The notes under the pieces were generated by a model. It was not told the DNA's origin. It worked only from the letters and a program-made list of their open reading frames with translations, and did no database searches. From Bacteroidales bacterium (GTDB taxonomy: Bacteria > Bacteroidota > Bacteroidia > Bacteroidales > B18-G4), in the NCBI GenBank assembly GCA_018401355.1, contig JAGYLD010000015.1:1-40939 (forward strand): a stretch of 40,939 nt of DNA, read 5' to 3'. Each line of letters begins with the position of its first letter. Position 1 is the stretch's first letter. The position numbers were made by a program, and so were the translations under genes. Shown here piece after piece: positions 33,770 to 40,939 of the stretch.

Positions 33770-33966
33770 TGATGATGCTTATTTTCACATGATTCTTCAC
33801 TATCTTCAGCACCACATGTACAACCCAACCTTTTTCCTGTTTTGGGGTCTACACTGGAACAGGCTTTCTTAAATTCACCATCCTTTTTCATGAACATTTT
33901 TATTGCAATGCCTGTCAAAGCTATGGCAATCAATATAACCGATATGATTATTAGTTTCCAGATCAT
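33766..33966 (-). CDS. Small four-cysteine membrane protein, candidate Nqr maturation factor (NqrM-like)
   Basis: 66 residues: one membrane helix (about 3-25), a short basic stretch, then a soluble tail with exactly four cysteines, Cys36, Cys49, Cys51 and Cys60 (KKACSSVD, LGCTCG, EESC), ending in HHH. NqrM (DUF539) of Vibrio is a small single-helix protein with a similar C...CxC...C tail, encoded beside apbE and needed to build the iron centre of NqrD/NqrE. The position here, tail-to-tail with apbE, fits that role. The spacing between cysteines differs from what I recall of DUF539, so homology is not certain. It is the last gene of the minus-strand unit, 32 bases after the RNA methyltransferase. 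Confidence 0.7.
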   Translation of the reverse strand: MIWKLIIISVILIAIALTGIAIKMFMKKDGEFKKACSSVDPKTGKRLGCTCGAEDSEESCENKHHH

Positions 33967-33998
33967 AGTTTAGTTCGTTATAGTTGAAACAATAATAA

Positions 33999-34772
33999 TT
34001 ACGTTTTGTTTGGATAAAATTCATTTCTTCTGAACTCTGAGATAATAACGGCTGTGGCCATTGAGGCGTTTAGTGATTCAGCACCCTCCTTGAACGCAGG
34101 AATGGATATGTAATTGTCAATGAAGGGCTCCAGGTTTTTGGATATGCCATTGGATTCATTTCCTATGACAACAAATGCATTGGCATCCAAGGTAGTTGTA
34201 TAAATGTTTTTACCATCCATCCTGGTTCCGTAGATTTTTGTTTTATCAGAATAATCCTGCAACAGGCTTTGAAGATCCTCATAATAAACATTTACCCGTG
34301 CTATTGAACCCATTGTGGATTGAACTGCCTTGGGGTTGTAAAGGTCAACAGTTTCTTTTGAGCAAATGATCTGGCCGATGCCAAACCAATCTGCCAGCCT
34401 GATTATGGTTCCCAGGTTTCCAGGGTCACGGATGTCATCCAGGATGATTTTGATGCCCGGGAGTAAAGTGTCCTTTAGAAGTGATCTTCTTGGAATTTCC
34501 ACCAAAGCAATTACTTCATTAGGTGTTATGAGTGAACTGATTTGTTTTAACTCTTTTTCTGATATTATTTCAGCATTTATATCTTTTGACTGGAGCAGAA
34601 TCGAATTGTTATCTGCCCAGGATCCAAGGCAATATAATGCCTCGATATTAAATTTACTCCTGATTATATCTTCGGTGAGCTTTGGCCCCTCGCAAATGAA
34701 TAGGTTATTCTTTTTTCTGAACTTTCCGTTTCTTAGTGATCTGATCAGAGAGATTCTGGCTTTGGAGATCAT
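33999..34772 (-). CDS. TrmH/SpoU-family RNA 2'-O-methyltransferase
   Basis: A 257-residue SPOUT enzyme. An N-terminal substrate-binding domain (about 1-95, with NNLFICEGPKLTEDI) precedes the knotted catalytic domain. Motif 1 is DDIRDPGNLGTIIRLADWFG (about 112-131), motif 2 VVIGNESNGIS and motif 3 IPAFKEGAESLNASMATAVI. It should methylate the 2'-hydroxyl of a tRNA or 23S rRNA nucleotide; the target cannot be told from sequence. It lies 4 bases downstream of the chaN-like gene, so they are cotranscribed. Confidence 0.93.
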   Translation of the reverse strand: MISKARISLIRSLRNGKFRKKNNLFICEGPKLTEDIIRSKFNIEALYCLGSWADNNSILLQSKDINAEIISEKELKQISSLITPNEVIALVEIPRRSLLKDTLLPGIKIILDDIRDPGNLGTIIRLADWFGIGQIICSKETVDLYNPKAVQSTMGSIARVNVYYEDLQSLLQDYSDKTKIYGTRMDGKNIYTTTLDANAFVVIGNESNGISKNLEPFIDNYISIPAFKEGAESLNASMATAVIISEFRRNEFYPNKT

Positions 34773-34776
34773 GCCA

Positions 34777-35646
34777 TTAGTAGGTTTTGGTCATTCTGGA
34801 AGGGATACAAAGAATCACATCTGCTTTACCCTGAAAGTCTTCATTTAAACCATCAAGGTCTTCCTGTTCAACACTTGCAATGGTCAGAATATTCAGATCA
34901 GGCCGCTCCTGTTTGATATACCAAACGATGCCTTCATGATCATTGGTATGGTATGTACCGTTAAAATGGAGGAATAACTTATTGTCAGAATAGTTTTGCA
35001 GGATATTATGGGCCATGGTGGCATCTTTTATGGCCTGGGCTTTGGGGAGATTCAGGTTGGCGTGGCCTCCCATGCCACCCATCATTTCAAGCATGCTTTT
35101 ATATCCTTTTAATTCCGGATCATATAAAACAGGGAGTGGAGGCAGAAGAGCTTTGGCCTCTTTGCTCAGACTGTCTAACCCTTCAAAGCCCATTTTATGG
35201 ACAACAGCTGCATAGCGCCTGGGGATGTTGGTGGCTACAAAATCAACTTCATTTGCCCGGGCAAATTCTATCAACGGACTGTAATCTGTGTCATAGTTTG
35301 GCCATAGTTTGGCTTCATTCTCAAAGTTTTTTTGTTTGATGGTACCGGATAGATATTCATCAAGCAAAAGCTGATTGTCGGTTTCAAACATCTCAGCACC
35401 AAGAATGAGCTGTTTGTCTTCCGGGTTGTAAAGATCTCGTGATAGTTCTAATTGCAGCCAATGGCAGATAGGATTGTTATGCAGTTCACCAAAAAAAACA
35501 ATGTCTGACTCACCAGCTCTTTTGACCAGGTCTTTGTATTTTAATTTCTTGCCTTCTGATGAAAACAGTTGATACGCTTGCTTATCTTGTTTGAAAGAAG
35601 ATAATATGAACAATAAAAAGAGAAATAGCAGTGTGTATTTTTTCAT
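34777..35646 (-). CDS. ChaN-like haem-binding/uptake family protein, secreted
   Basis: A 289-residue protein with an N-terminal signal (residues 1-18) but no lipobox cysteine, unlike many ChaN lipoproteins. The family pattern is visible in DIVFFGELHNNPICHWLQLEL (conserved Glu and His near 54-56), LILGAEMFETDNQ, FVATNIPRRYA and the histidine-containing LFLHFNGTYHTNDHEG. Family members bind haem or resemble TIKI-type metalloproteases; which applies here cannot be decided. A Met/Gly-rich loop (LEMMGGMGGHAN) may bind metal. It is encoded 11 bases after ctpA and 4 before trmH. Confidence 0.85.
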   Translation of the reverse strand: MKKYTLLFLFLLFILSSFKQDKQAYQLFSSEGKKLKYKDLVKRAGESDIVFFGELHNNPICHWLQLELSRDLYNPEDKQLILGAEMFETDNQLLLDEYLSGTIKQKNFENEAKLWPNYDTDYSPLIEFARANEVDFVATNIPRRYAAVVHKMGFEGLDSLSKEAKALLPPLPVLYDPELKGYKSMLEMMGGMGGHANLNLPKAQAIKDATMAHNILQNYSDNKLFLHFNGTYHTNDHEGIVWYIKQERPDLNILTIASVEQEDLDGLNEDFQGKADVILCIPSRMTKTY

Positions 35647-35657
35647 GACTGAAAATT

Positions 35658-37346
35658 TTATCCTTCATCTTTAGCAATATCTGGAGCCTGGTAGGTTCCA
35701 TCAAGGATGGCTTCATATTTTTCCTGCTCATTTAAAAGCCTGATGGCCTGTTTGATCTCAGGATCGTCGCTTAATGATGCCTTGATCTTTCCTTTCTGAT
35801 GGTAATAACGTCCTGTAATTTCAATCTTTAACAACTCTTTGATCTGATCCTGGTAAGTAATAACATCTTCTTCTTTATTGTGCATGAGTGCCTTTTCCAG
35901 ATCATAATAATGATCCTCGATGGCATCCAGATATTTGTCCTTTTCTGCGGCTTTTTTTAGTTTCTTAAGAATCTCTTCACTTTGTGTTGTATAATCATAA
36001 TCTTTGTCTGCAATATAATCTCTAAAATCTTCAAATATTTCTTCAGTTATCTCAAATGATTCCGGGTCATCAATTTGGGGATGTTCATTGGCAAATTTTG
36101 TGGCATAATCGAAGATGATGAATTTTGAATACAGGCTTGTTGTAATGTCACTGAATTTCTCGGGTTCAAGTTTTATATCAGGAATGATCCCTCCTCCATC
36201 ATAAACCAACCTTCCATTGGCTGTTTTAAATTTATTCATCAGAGAATCAGGGATTTTGTTATAGTCCCCATTATCATCTTTGTGTGAATAATCAATGGCT
36301 TGAATGCATCTTCCACTTGGAATATAATACTTTGCTACAGTTATTTTAGCCTGTGCGTTGTAGCTGAGCGGTATTACATTCTGCACCAGCCCTTTTCCAA
36401 ATGTCTTTTGGCCAATGATTACTCCCCTGTCAAAATCCTGCAGGGCTCCGGCTACAATTTCAGAGGCTGATGCACTGGTTCTGTTTACCATGACGACGAG
36501 TGGGATATCTTTGTCAACAGGCGTAAAGCGTGTCTTGTGTTCCTGGTTTTTTTGCAGGAGCTTGCCCTTTGTACTTACAATGGTTTTTCCTTTATCAACA
36601 AAAATATTTGAAATGTTTACAGCTTCTTGCAGAAGACCCCCACCATTGCCCCGGAGATCAAGTATAAGTCCTTGTAATTCATGCTCTTTTTTTAGGTCAA
36701 GAAAAGCTTTTCTGACATCTTGTCCTGCGTTTTTTGTAAACCCTGTAAGTTTGATATATCCTATATCTCCGTCAAGGATACCATAATAAGGTATATTATC
36801 TATTGTGATCTTTTCCCTGACAATGTTGAATGTTAAGGGGTCATCTGTTCCAGGACGTTCAATTTTCAGAGTAACTTCTGTGCCAGGTTGACCTTTCAGG
36901 ATCTCACTTACTTCATCAGATTTTTTACCCTTCGCAGATTCCCCTTTAATCTCAAGGATTTTATCCCCGGCTTTTAAACCCGATTTGGCTGCGGGATAAT
37001 CTTCATAAGGTTCTGATATAACTACATAGTCTCCATTTGTGTGTATCAGTGACCCGATGCCACCATATTGCCCCGTTGTGATCAACTTATAGTCTTCAAC
37101 CCTCGATTCAGGTATGTAAATAGTATAAGGATCAAGTTCCTTGAGCATCGCTTCAATACCCGTTTCCATCAATTCACCCGGTGATACTTCGTCGACATAA
37201 TTGGTGTTGATCTCTTTATAAAGGGTGGTGAAGATGTCCAGGTTCTTGGATACTTCAAAATTGTTATCATTTTGGGCATTCAGCGCCAGTGAGGCCAGCA
37301 CTAAAGAAAAAACTAAAACTCGAATGAACATATTATTGATTCTCAT
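35658..37346 (-). CDS. S41 family C-terminal processing peptidase
   Basis: A 562-residue secreted serine protease. A signal peptide covers residues 1-24 (ends ALNAQ). A PDZ domain spans about 85-165 (GGIGSLIH, PAAKSGLKAGDKIL). The catalytic core includes GLILDLRGNGGG (227-237), the serine in TSASASE (290-296) and Lys318 in KTFGKGLVQ. A long helical C-terminal extension follows from about 430. Such CtpA/Prc-type proteases trim periplasmic proteins from their C-termini. The first ATG overlaps the end of rnpA by 14 bases; an alternative ATG at 37331 also begins a signal peptide. Confidence 0.93.
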   Translation of the reverse strand: MRINNMFIRVLVFSLVLASLALNAQNDNNFEVSKNLDIFTTLYKEINTNYVDEVSPGELMETGIEAMLKELDPYTIYIPESRVEDYKLITTGQYGGIGSLIHTNGDYVVISEPYEDYPAAKSGLKAGDKILEIKGESAKGKKSDEVSEILKGQPGTEVTLKIERPGTDDPLTFNIVREKITIDNIPYYGILDGDIGYIKLTGFTKNAGQDVRKAFLDLKKEHELQGLILDLRGNGGGLLQEAVNISNIFVDKGKTIVSTKGKLLQKNQEHKTRFTPVDKDIPLVVMVNRTSASASEIVAGALQDFDRGVIIGQKTFGKGLVQNVIPLSYNAQAKITVAKYYIPSGRCIQAIDYSHKDDNGDYNKIPDSLMNKFKTANGRLVYDGGGIIPDIKLEPEKFSDITTSLYSKFIIFDYATKFANEHPQIDDPESFEITEEIFEDFRDYIADKDYDYTTQSEEILKKLKKAAEKDKYLDAIEDHYYDLEKALMHNKEEDVITYQDQIKELLKIEITGRYYHQKGKIKASLSDDPEIKQAIRLLNEQEKYEAILDGTYQAPDIAKDEG

Positions 37347-37779
37347 CTTGAACTGATTTATTAAAGTTGGACGATCTGGTAATTTGTTTTTCTAAACGCT
37401 CAAAAATTTCCAATATTTTCTTTTCAATATTTGTAAAAGTAATTGTTTCTTTTGAAACGTAAACCAATGCTATAGAGCAAAAGATCTGCTTTTTTGTTAA
37501 AAATTCATAAAACGGTGTTTTGTTTTTTCTGTAGGCTTCCCTGATCCTTCTTTTAATCTTATTGCGTGCAACTGCTCTTTTTTGTGATTTTCTTGTGACA
37601 GTAATAAGAACCTGAGTGGGATATCTGGACTCCTTTTCCTCACACACCCAAATCACCTTAAACGGGTACAAGAAAAAGGAATCACCTGACTTGAAAAGGT
37701 TGTGAATGGCCTTCTTTCCTGTAAGCCTTTCTTCTTTTTGAAAGGTCTTTATAGGATTCTTCTTTGTTATCGAAAGCAA
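37333..37779 (-). CDS. rnpA: Ribonuclease P protein component
   Basis: A 148-residue basic protein. The RNP motif KRAVARNKIKRRIREAYR (about 68-85) is diagnostic, and the N-terminal FQKEERLTGKKAIHNLFKSG matches the usual start of the family. It binds the RNase P RNA and helps tRNA 5'-end processing. In many bacteria rnpA is next to rpmH; in Bacteroidota it is commonly found with hemD and ctpA, as here. It follows hemD by 35 bases and overlaps the ctpA start. Confidence 0.96.
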   Translation of the reverse strand: MLSITKKNPIKTFQKEERLTGKKAIHNLFKSGDSFFLYPFKVIWVCEEKESRYPTQVLITVTRKSQKRAVARNKIKRRIREAYRKNKTPFYEFLTKKQIFCSIALVYVSKETITFTNIEKKILEIFERLEKQITRSSNFNKSVQDENQ

Positions 37780-37814
37780 TGGTCTTGGAAATTTAAATTC
37801 AAAAACAGATTTTG

Positions 37815-38567
37815 CTATTTCTTTTTACTGTTCTTTTCAATGTACTGGTCAATGGCCATTGTCATTGAAGGGGCTGTTTTAGTGGGTGCCTCAATGTTAA
37901 GCGTCAACCCGGAATCTTTGACAGCCTTGGAGGTTGTTGATCCAAATGCGGCAATTAATGTTGAATTTTGCTCAAAATTTGGGAAGTTTTTGAACAGCGA
38001 TTTTACTCCCGATGGACTGAAAAAGATCAACATGTCGTATTTATTAACCGTTATTCCGGATAAATCGCTGGCCAGGGTTTTATAAAGTACGGCCTTGTTA
38101 TAATTGATTTTGTTCTTATCCAGTTGGATGGAGATACTCTGTTTGTGAATGTCAGAGCAAGGAAGCAAATATTGCTCGTCTTTATGCTTTTTTATCAGCT
38201 CAACGAGTTGGTCAATGCTTTGTTTGCCATAAAAAATCTTTCTCTTCCTGTATTGAACATATTTTTGAAGGTAAAAGGCCGTTGCTTCCGAAATGCAGAA
38301 ATACTTCATTGTATCAGGGACCTCAATGCGCATTTCTTTGGCTACCCTGAAAAAATGATCAACGGCATTTCTACTTGTAAAAATAATGGCTGAATGTTCT
38401 AGAATGTTGATCCTCTCCTTCCGGAATTCCTTTGCAGGAACCCCTTCTACCTTAATAAATTTGTGAAAATCAATGTTCAGGTTGTGTTTCCTGGAGAGAT
38501 CACCATAAGGCGACTTTTCTATATCAGCGGGTTTTGGTTGGGATACTAGTATGCTTTTTATTTTCAC
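37815..38567 (-). CDS. hemD: Uroporphyrinogen-III synthase
   Basis: A 250-residue two-domain HemD-type protein that closes and inverts hydroxymethylbilane in haem biosynthesis. The family is poorly conserved; the recognisable segments are IKSILVSQPKP at the start, IIFTSRNAVDHFF (about 61-73), YFCISEATAFYLQKY, the hinge, and DMLIFFSPSGVKSLF with LIAAFGSTTSKAVKDSGL in the second half. The place between DUF4271 and rnpA is the common Bacteroidota arrangement and strengthens the call. No damage is seen. Confidence 0.92.
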   Translation of the reverse strand: MKIKSILVSQPKPADIEKSPYGDLSRKHNLNIDFHKFIKVEGVPAKEFRKERINILEHSAIIFTSRNAVDHFFRVAKEMRIEVPDTMKYFCISEATAFYLQKYVQYRKRKIFYGKQSIDQLVELIKKHKDEQYLLPCSDIHKQSISIQLDKNKINYNKAVLYKTLASDLSGITVNKYDMLIFFSPSGVKSLFKNFPNFEQNSTLIAAFGSTTSKAVKDSGLTLNIEAPTKTAPSMTMAIDQYIEKNSKKK

Positions 38568-38610
38568 GGCTCCTTAATTTTTACTAATACTCATTAACAG
38601 AAAAATTCCA

Positions 38611-39402
38611 TTACAAGTTTTTTGAGAAATCATACACAGCCTTCATTATTAGTAGTAATGGCAGAATTTCGAGGGTGCAAAGATACAAAAATAAATGTAA
38701 TACAGAAAACTTCGGTTGAGATAAACCGATGATAAAACCCCTTAAAATTTTAATAATCAATATAATAAGCATGAAGAAGAGGGTGGTATACAGGAATATT
38801 CTGGTATTGGAATACAAAATTGGCATTAAAAATAAAAGTATGGTCAATCCGGTAAATATATTGATCAATAAATTGCTTAGCTGAATTTCTCCTGATTGTG
38901 TTTTGTTATTAAAAATGTCTCCCAGGATACTTGTTGTAAGAAACTTGAATCCCCAATATAATGATGCCAGCACAAGTATATAAAGATAAAGCCTGAAAGA
39001 CGTAAAATAATCATCAAGATTGGTGAAGACAGCGAAAAGTATGTATATCAATGCGGACATTGTAATGAGATTGACTGCCATCAGGACAACACTTATCCTT
39101 TCTTTGAAGATATTTCCTTCCCTGGATAGCTGATTGGAATAGCTCCAGGAAAAGGCCGTCCTGATGATCATTCTAAAACGTCTTGGAAAAAATATCTGAA
39201 TGAAAGCAACGAGTATCAGACATACCAGGATCAAATAAAAAAACCAGTCGGGAGGAATCCAGTTAGTGGGTTGGATCAATCTGGGCTCTTTATAGATGAA
39301 ATTATTCCCAAGAAATCCATTTTCAGGTCCATTGATTTTTTGGAATAAATATGCTCCTGGGTTAATCATCTGAATTAGGAAGTGTGCAGTTTGTTGAATC
39401 AA
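38611..39402 (-). CDS. DUF4271 integral membrane protein
   Basis: A 263-residue protein with about six membrane helices (first near 52-70, WFFYLILVCLILVAFIQIFF; others from about 105 onward). It is a conserved protein of unknown function found almost only in Bacteroidota and typically encoded just upstream of hemD, from which it is separated here by 43 bases. It heads the minus-strand unit and has its own -7 box, back-to-back with the adk promoter. Confidence 0.85.
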   Translation of the reverse strand: MIQQTAHFLIQMINPGAYLFQKINGPENGFLGNNFIYKEPRLIQPTNWIPPDWFFYLILVCLILVAFIQIFFPRRFRMIIRTAFSWSYSNQLSREGNIFKERISVVLMAVNLITMSALIYILFAVFTNLDDYFTSFRLYLYILVLASLYWGFKFLTTSILGDIFNNKTQSGEIQLSNLLINIFTGLTILLFLMPILYSNTRIFLYTTLFFMLIILIIKILRGFIIGLSQPKFSVLHLFLYLCTLEILPLLLIMKAVYDFSKNL

Positions 39403-39424
39403 TTATACTATATTTCCTCAACTG

Positions 39425-39432
39425 CAAATTTA
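39425..39432 (-). promoter_or_regulatory. -7 box of the DUF4271-hemD-rnpA unit
   Basis: The minus strand reads TAAATTTG (TAnnTTTG), 23 bases before the DUF4271 ATG. It is divergent from the adk box 28 bases away. Confidence 0.5.
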
Positions 39433-39459
39433 GTTATCTTTTAAGTGGAATAAAATATT

Positions 39460-39467
39460 TATATTTG
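39460..39467 (+). promoter_or_regulatory. -7 box of adk
   Basis: TATATTTG, a perfect TAnnTTTG, 43 bases before the adk ATG. Confidence 0.5.
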
Positions 39468-39509
39468 TTTATATACCTCAGTAATATTCATGTTTAATGT
39501 AAATCAAGT

Positions 39510-40073
39510 ATGAAGAATTTAATTCTATTCGGGCCTCCCGGTTCAGGGAAGGGAACTCAATCGGCAAAGGTGGCTGAAAAATACAATTTGGCTCATATTT
39601 CCACAGGAGATATTTTCAGGCGTGAAATCAGTAATGAAACACCTCTTGGCAAAAAGGTCAAAGACATAATCAACAAGGGTGAGTTGGTTCCGGACGAGTT
39701 ATTGATTGATCTTTTACGCAATGCGATTAAGCAAAATAGGGATGTGCAAGGATATATCTTTGATGGTTTTCCCCGAACCATTCAGCAGGCATCGGATCTT
39801 GATAAACTTATGAAAGAATTCAATATGGCTGTTTCTAAAGTCCTTGTACTGGATGTGAATGAGGAAGAAGTAGTTAAAAGGCTTTTAAAACGTGCGGAAC
39901 TGGAGGGAAGGAGCGATGATAATGAGGATGTCATCCGGAACCGCATGGGGGTTTACAGAACACAAACAGAACCATTAATCGAATATTATTCTGAAAAAGG
40001 ATTGGTTAGCACAATCAAAGGTGTTGGAACCATTGATGATATATTTGAATTCCTGTGTAAAGAGATAGATTAA
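39510..40073 (+). CDS. adk: Adenylate kinase
   Basis: A 187-residue enzyme that balances ATP, ADP and AMP. The P-loop GPPGSGKGT is at residues 8-16, the AMP-binding HISTGDIFR near 30-38, and the DGFPRT motif near 85-90. The LID region (ELEGRSDDNEDVIRNRM) is the short form without zinc cysteines, as usual in Bacteroidota. The gene is single, intact and ends before a hairpin shared with the convergent gene. Confidence 0.97.
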   Translation: MKNLILFGPPGSGKGTQSAKVAEKYNLAHISTGDIFRREISNETPLGKKVKDIINKGELVPDELLIDLLRNAIKQNRDVQGYIFDGFPRTIQQASDLDKLMKEFNMAVSKVLVLDVNEEEVVKRLLKRAELEGRSDDNEDVIRNRMGVYRTQTEPLIEYYSEKGLVSTIKGVGTIDDIFEFLCKEID

Positions 40074-40098
40074 AACGAACAATTATTATAAAAAGCAA

Positions 40099-40130
40099 AC
40101 CACCTGAAGAAAATTAATTCTACAGGTGGT
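40099..40130. terminator. Hairpin between convergent adk and acyl-CoA-synthetase-like/GNAT genes
   Basis: ACCACCTG (40099-40106) pairs perfectly with CAGGTGGT (40123-40130) around a 16-base AT-rich loop. There is no long T run on either side, so its strength is uncertain. The position suggests a bidirectional terminator. Confidence 0.55.
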
Positions 40131-40141
40131 AATGGTTTATC

Positions 40142-40939
40142 CTATTTCTTGTCTTCTTTGGGGTCTTCTTTTGTAAGGTCCCTGATTACACTTACAGTGC
40201 TGTCGGAGTTATATACTACATTAAAATTTAATTTTTTGAACACCGTGATCATCGGAAGGTTATCTTTTGTGGTTTCGGCGACCATCCTATGTAAACCCAG
40301 GTTTTTGGCAATTTCAACACAGTAGCTTGTAAGCATTGTCCCCAGGTCTTTCTTTTGCCATGCATCTGTTATGAGAATAGCGTATTCAACGGTTTCAAAA
40401 TCAGGATCTGATATTAATCTTCCCACACCAATCAGTTGCCTTTTGCCATCTTTATTAATTTCAGCAACAATGGCAATTTCCCTGGAATAGTCAATATAGC
40501 AAAACTGAGTGGCTACTTCATGTGAATCATAATGGAAATTATACCTGAACCTTGAATATATTGATTCTTTTGAACAACTTCCCAGCAGTTCCAGCCACAT
40601 GGGCTCATCTTCGGGTTTGATTGGTCTGAACAATACATTAGAACCATCATGAAGTTTTTGTTTCTTAACATATTTTTCAGGATAAGGGTGCAGGATCAAA
40701 TGGGAGAATGGTGTAAGTTTTTTACCTACCAGGTCTTTGTCAATAATGATCCTGGCATCCAGGGCAACTACATCGTCTGGTGAAACCAATAATGGGTTTA
40801 TATCAAGTTCAACAATTTCAGGGTAATCGGCAGCGAGATATGACAGCCTGATCATTGTTTCTATCAGTTTGTCAATATTCTTTTCTTTGTCTCCACGATA
40901 CCCTTTAAGTAAAGGATATATTTTTAGGTTTTCCAGCAT
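40142..40939 (-). CDS. C-terminal part of an acyl-CoA-synthetase-like (NDP-forming)/GNAT fusion (partial)
   Basis: The gene runs off the right edge; 265 C-terminal residues are visible and the Met at the edge may be internal. The first ~75 residues are the end of an ATP-grasp domain of ADP-forming acyl-CoA synthetases (EIVELDINPLLVSPDDVVALDARI). A GNAT domain follows from about 90, with FRPIKPEDEPMW, SRFRYNFHYDS, YAILITDAWQKKDLGTMLT (motif A) and LPMITVFKKLNF. This order, synthetase-like part then C-terminal GNAT, is that of Pat/PatZ-type protein lysine acetyltransferases, which regulate acetyl-CoA synthetase and other enzymes. Whether the synthetase part is active cannot be judged here. Confidence 0.85.
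   Translation of the reverse strand: MLENLKIYPLLKGYRGDKEKNIDKLIETMIRLSYLAADYPEIVELDINPLLVSPDDVVALDARIIIDKDLVGKKLTPFSHLILHPYPEKYVKKQKLHDGSNVLFRPIKPEDEPMWLELLGSCSKESIYSRFRYNFHYDSHEVATQFCYIDYSREIAIVAEINKDGKRQLIGVGRLISDPDFETVEYAILITDAWQKKDLGTMLTSYCVEIAKNLGLHRMVAETTKDNLPMITVFKKLNFNVVYNSDSTVSVIRDLTKEDPKEDKK

Noticed and set aside
1-40939. CRISPR arrays, insertion sequences or prophage
   Set aside because: No regularly spaced repeats, transposase, integrase or phage structural genes were seen on either strand.

Overview
The window reads as chromosomal DNA of a member of the Bacteroidota, most like the Bacteroidales/Marinilabiliales side of the phylum. The signs are type IX secretion genes (porU end, porV, a DUF5103 'plug' gene), a lipoprotein-type TamL, a DUF4271 gene next to hemD/rnpA/ctpA, a Bacteroidota-style nqr operon, modest GC, and many start regions preceded by the phylum-specific -7 box TAnnTTTG. 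Both ends cut through genes. I see no phage, insertion sequence or CRISPR array.

Layout. 1-2229 (+): end of porU, then porV and ispF. 2216-7623 (-): a secreted hypothetical protein, a RecD-like helicase, tamL and a TylF-type methyltransferase. 7624-8023: a spacer holding what looks like a short cutC remnant. 8024-11190: a class III aminotransferase (+), a Dps-like ferritin (-), a damaged tRNA-Val-like gene between copies of a palindromic repeat, and a PlsC-like acyltransferase (-). 11370-16008: an M16 protease (+) converging on dnaX (-). 16119-24103 (+): eight tightly packed genes, made of two related polysaccharide-deacetylase-like proteins at the ends of the group, an alpha/alpha-toroid protein, a DltA-like adenylating enzyme, a carrier protein, a GNAT, an AAC(3)-fold acyltransferase and a FemAB-like transferase. 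24149-26713: an ABC permease interrupted by an in-frame stop (+) and the T9SS plug gene (-). 26874-33769 (+): nqrABCDEF, a terminator, then apbE. 33766-39402 (-): a small four-cysteine membrane protein that may be the Nqr maturation factor, then a TrmH-type methyltransferase, a ChaN-like protein, a C-terminal processing protease, rnpA, hemD and DUF4271. 39510-40073 (+): adk. 40142-end (-): the C-terminus of an acyl-CoA-synthetase-like/GNAT fusion.

How the genes work together. The 16.1-24.1 kb operon is the most original part. It pairs an amino-acid-type adenylation enzyme and carrier with three different N-acyl/aminoacyl transferase folds and two deacetylase-like proteins. This suggests a pathway that exposes amino groups on a glycan and re-acylates them with a carrier-bound amino acid; that pathway is inference. 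The nqr block supplies the sodium-pumping NADH:quinone oxidoreductase, ApbE supplies its covalent FMNs, and the small cysteine protein could supply its iron centre.

Sequence quality. From about 28,588 to 30,295, nqrB, nqrC and the start of nqrD carry about twenty one- or two-base indels, mostly in short homopolymers, while protein similarity continues in the other frames. This looks like local consensus error rather than gene decay. The tRNA-like gene and the permease stop may have the same cause.
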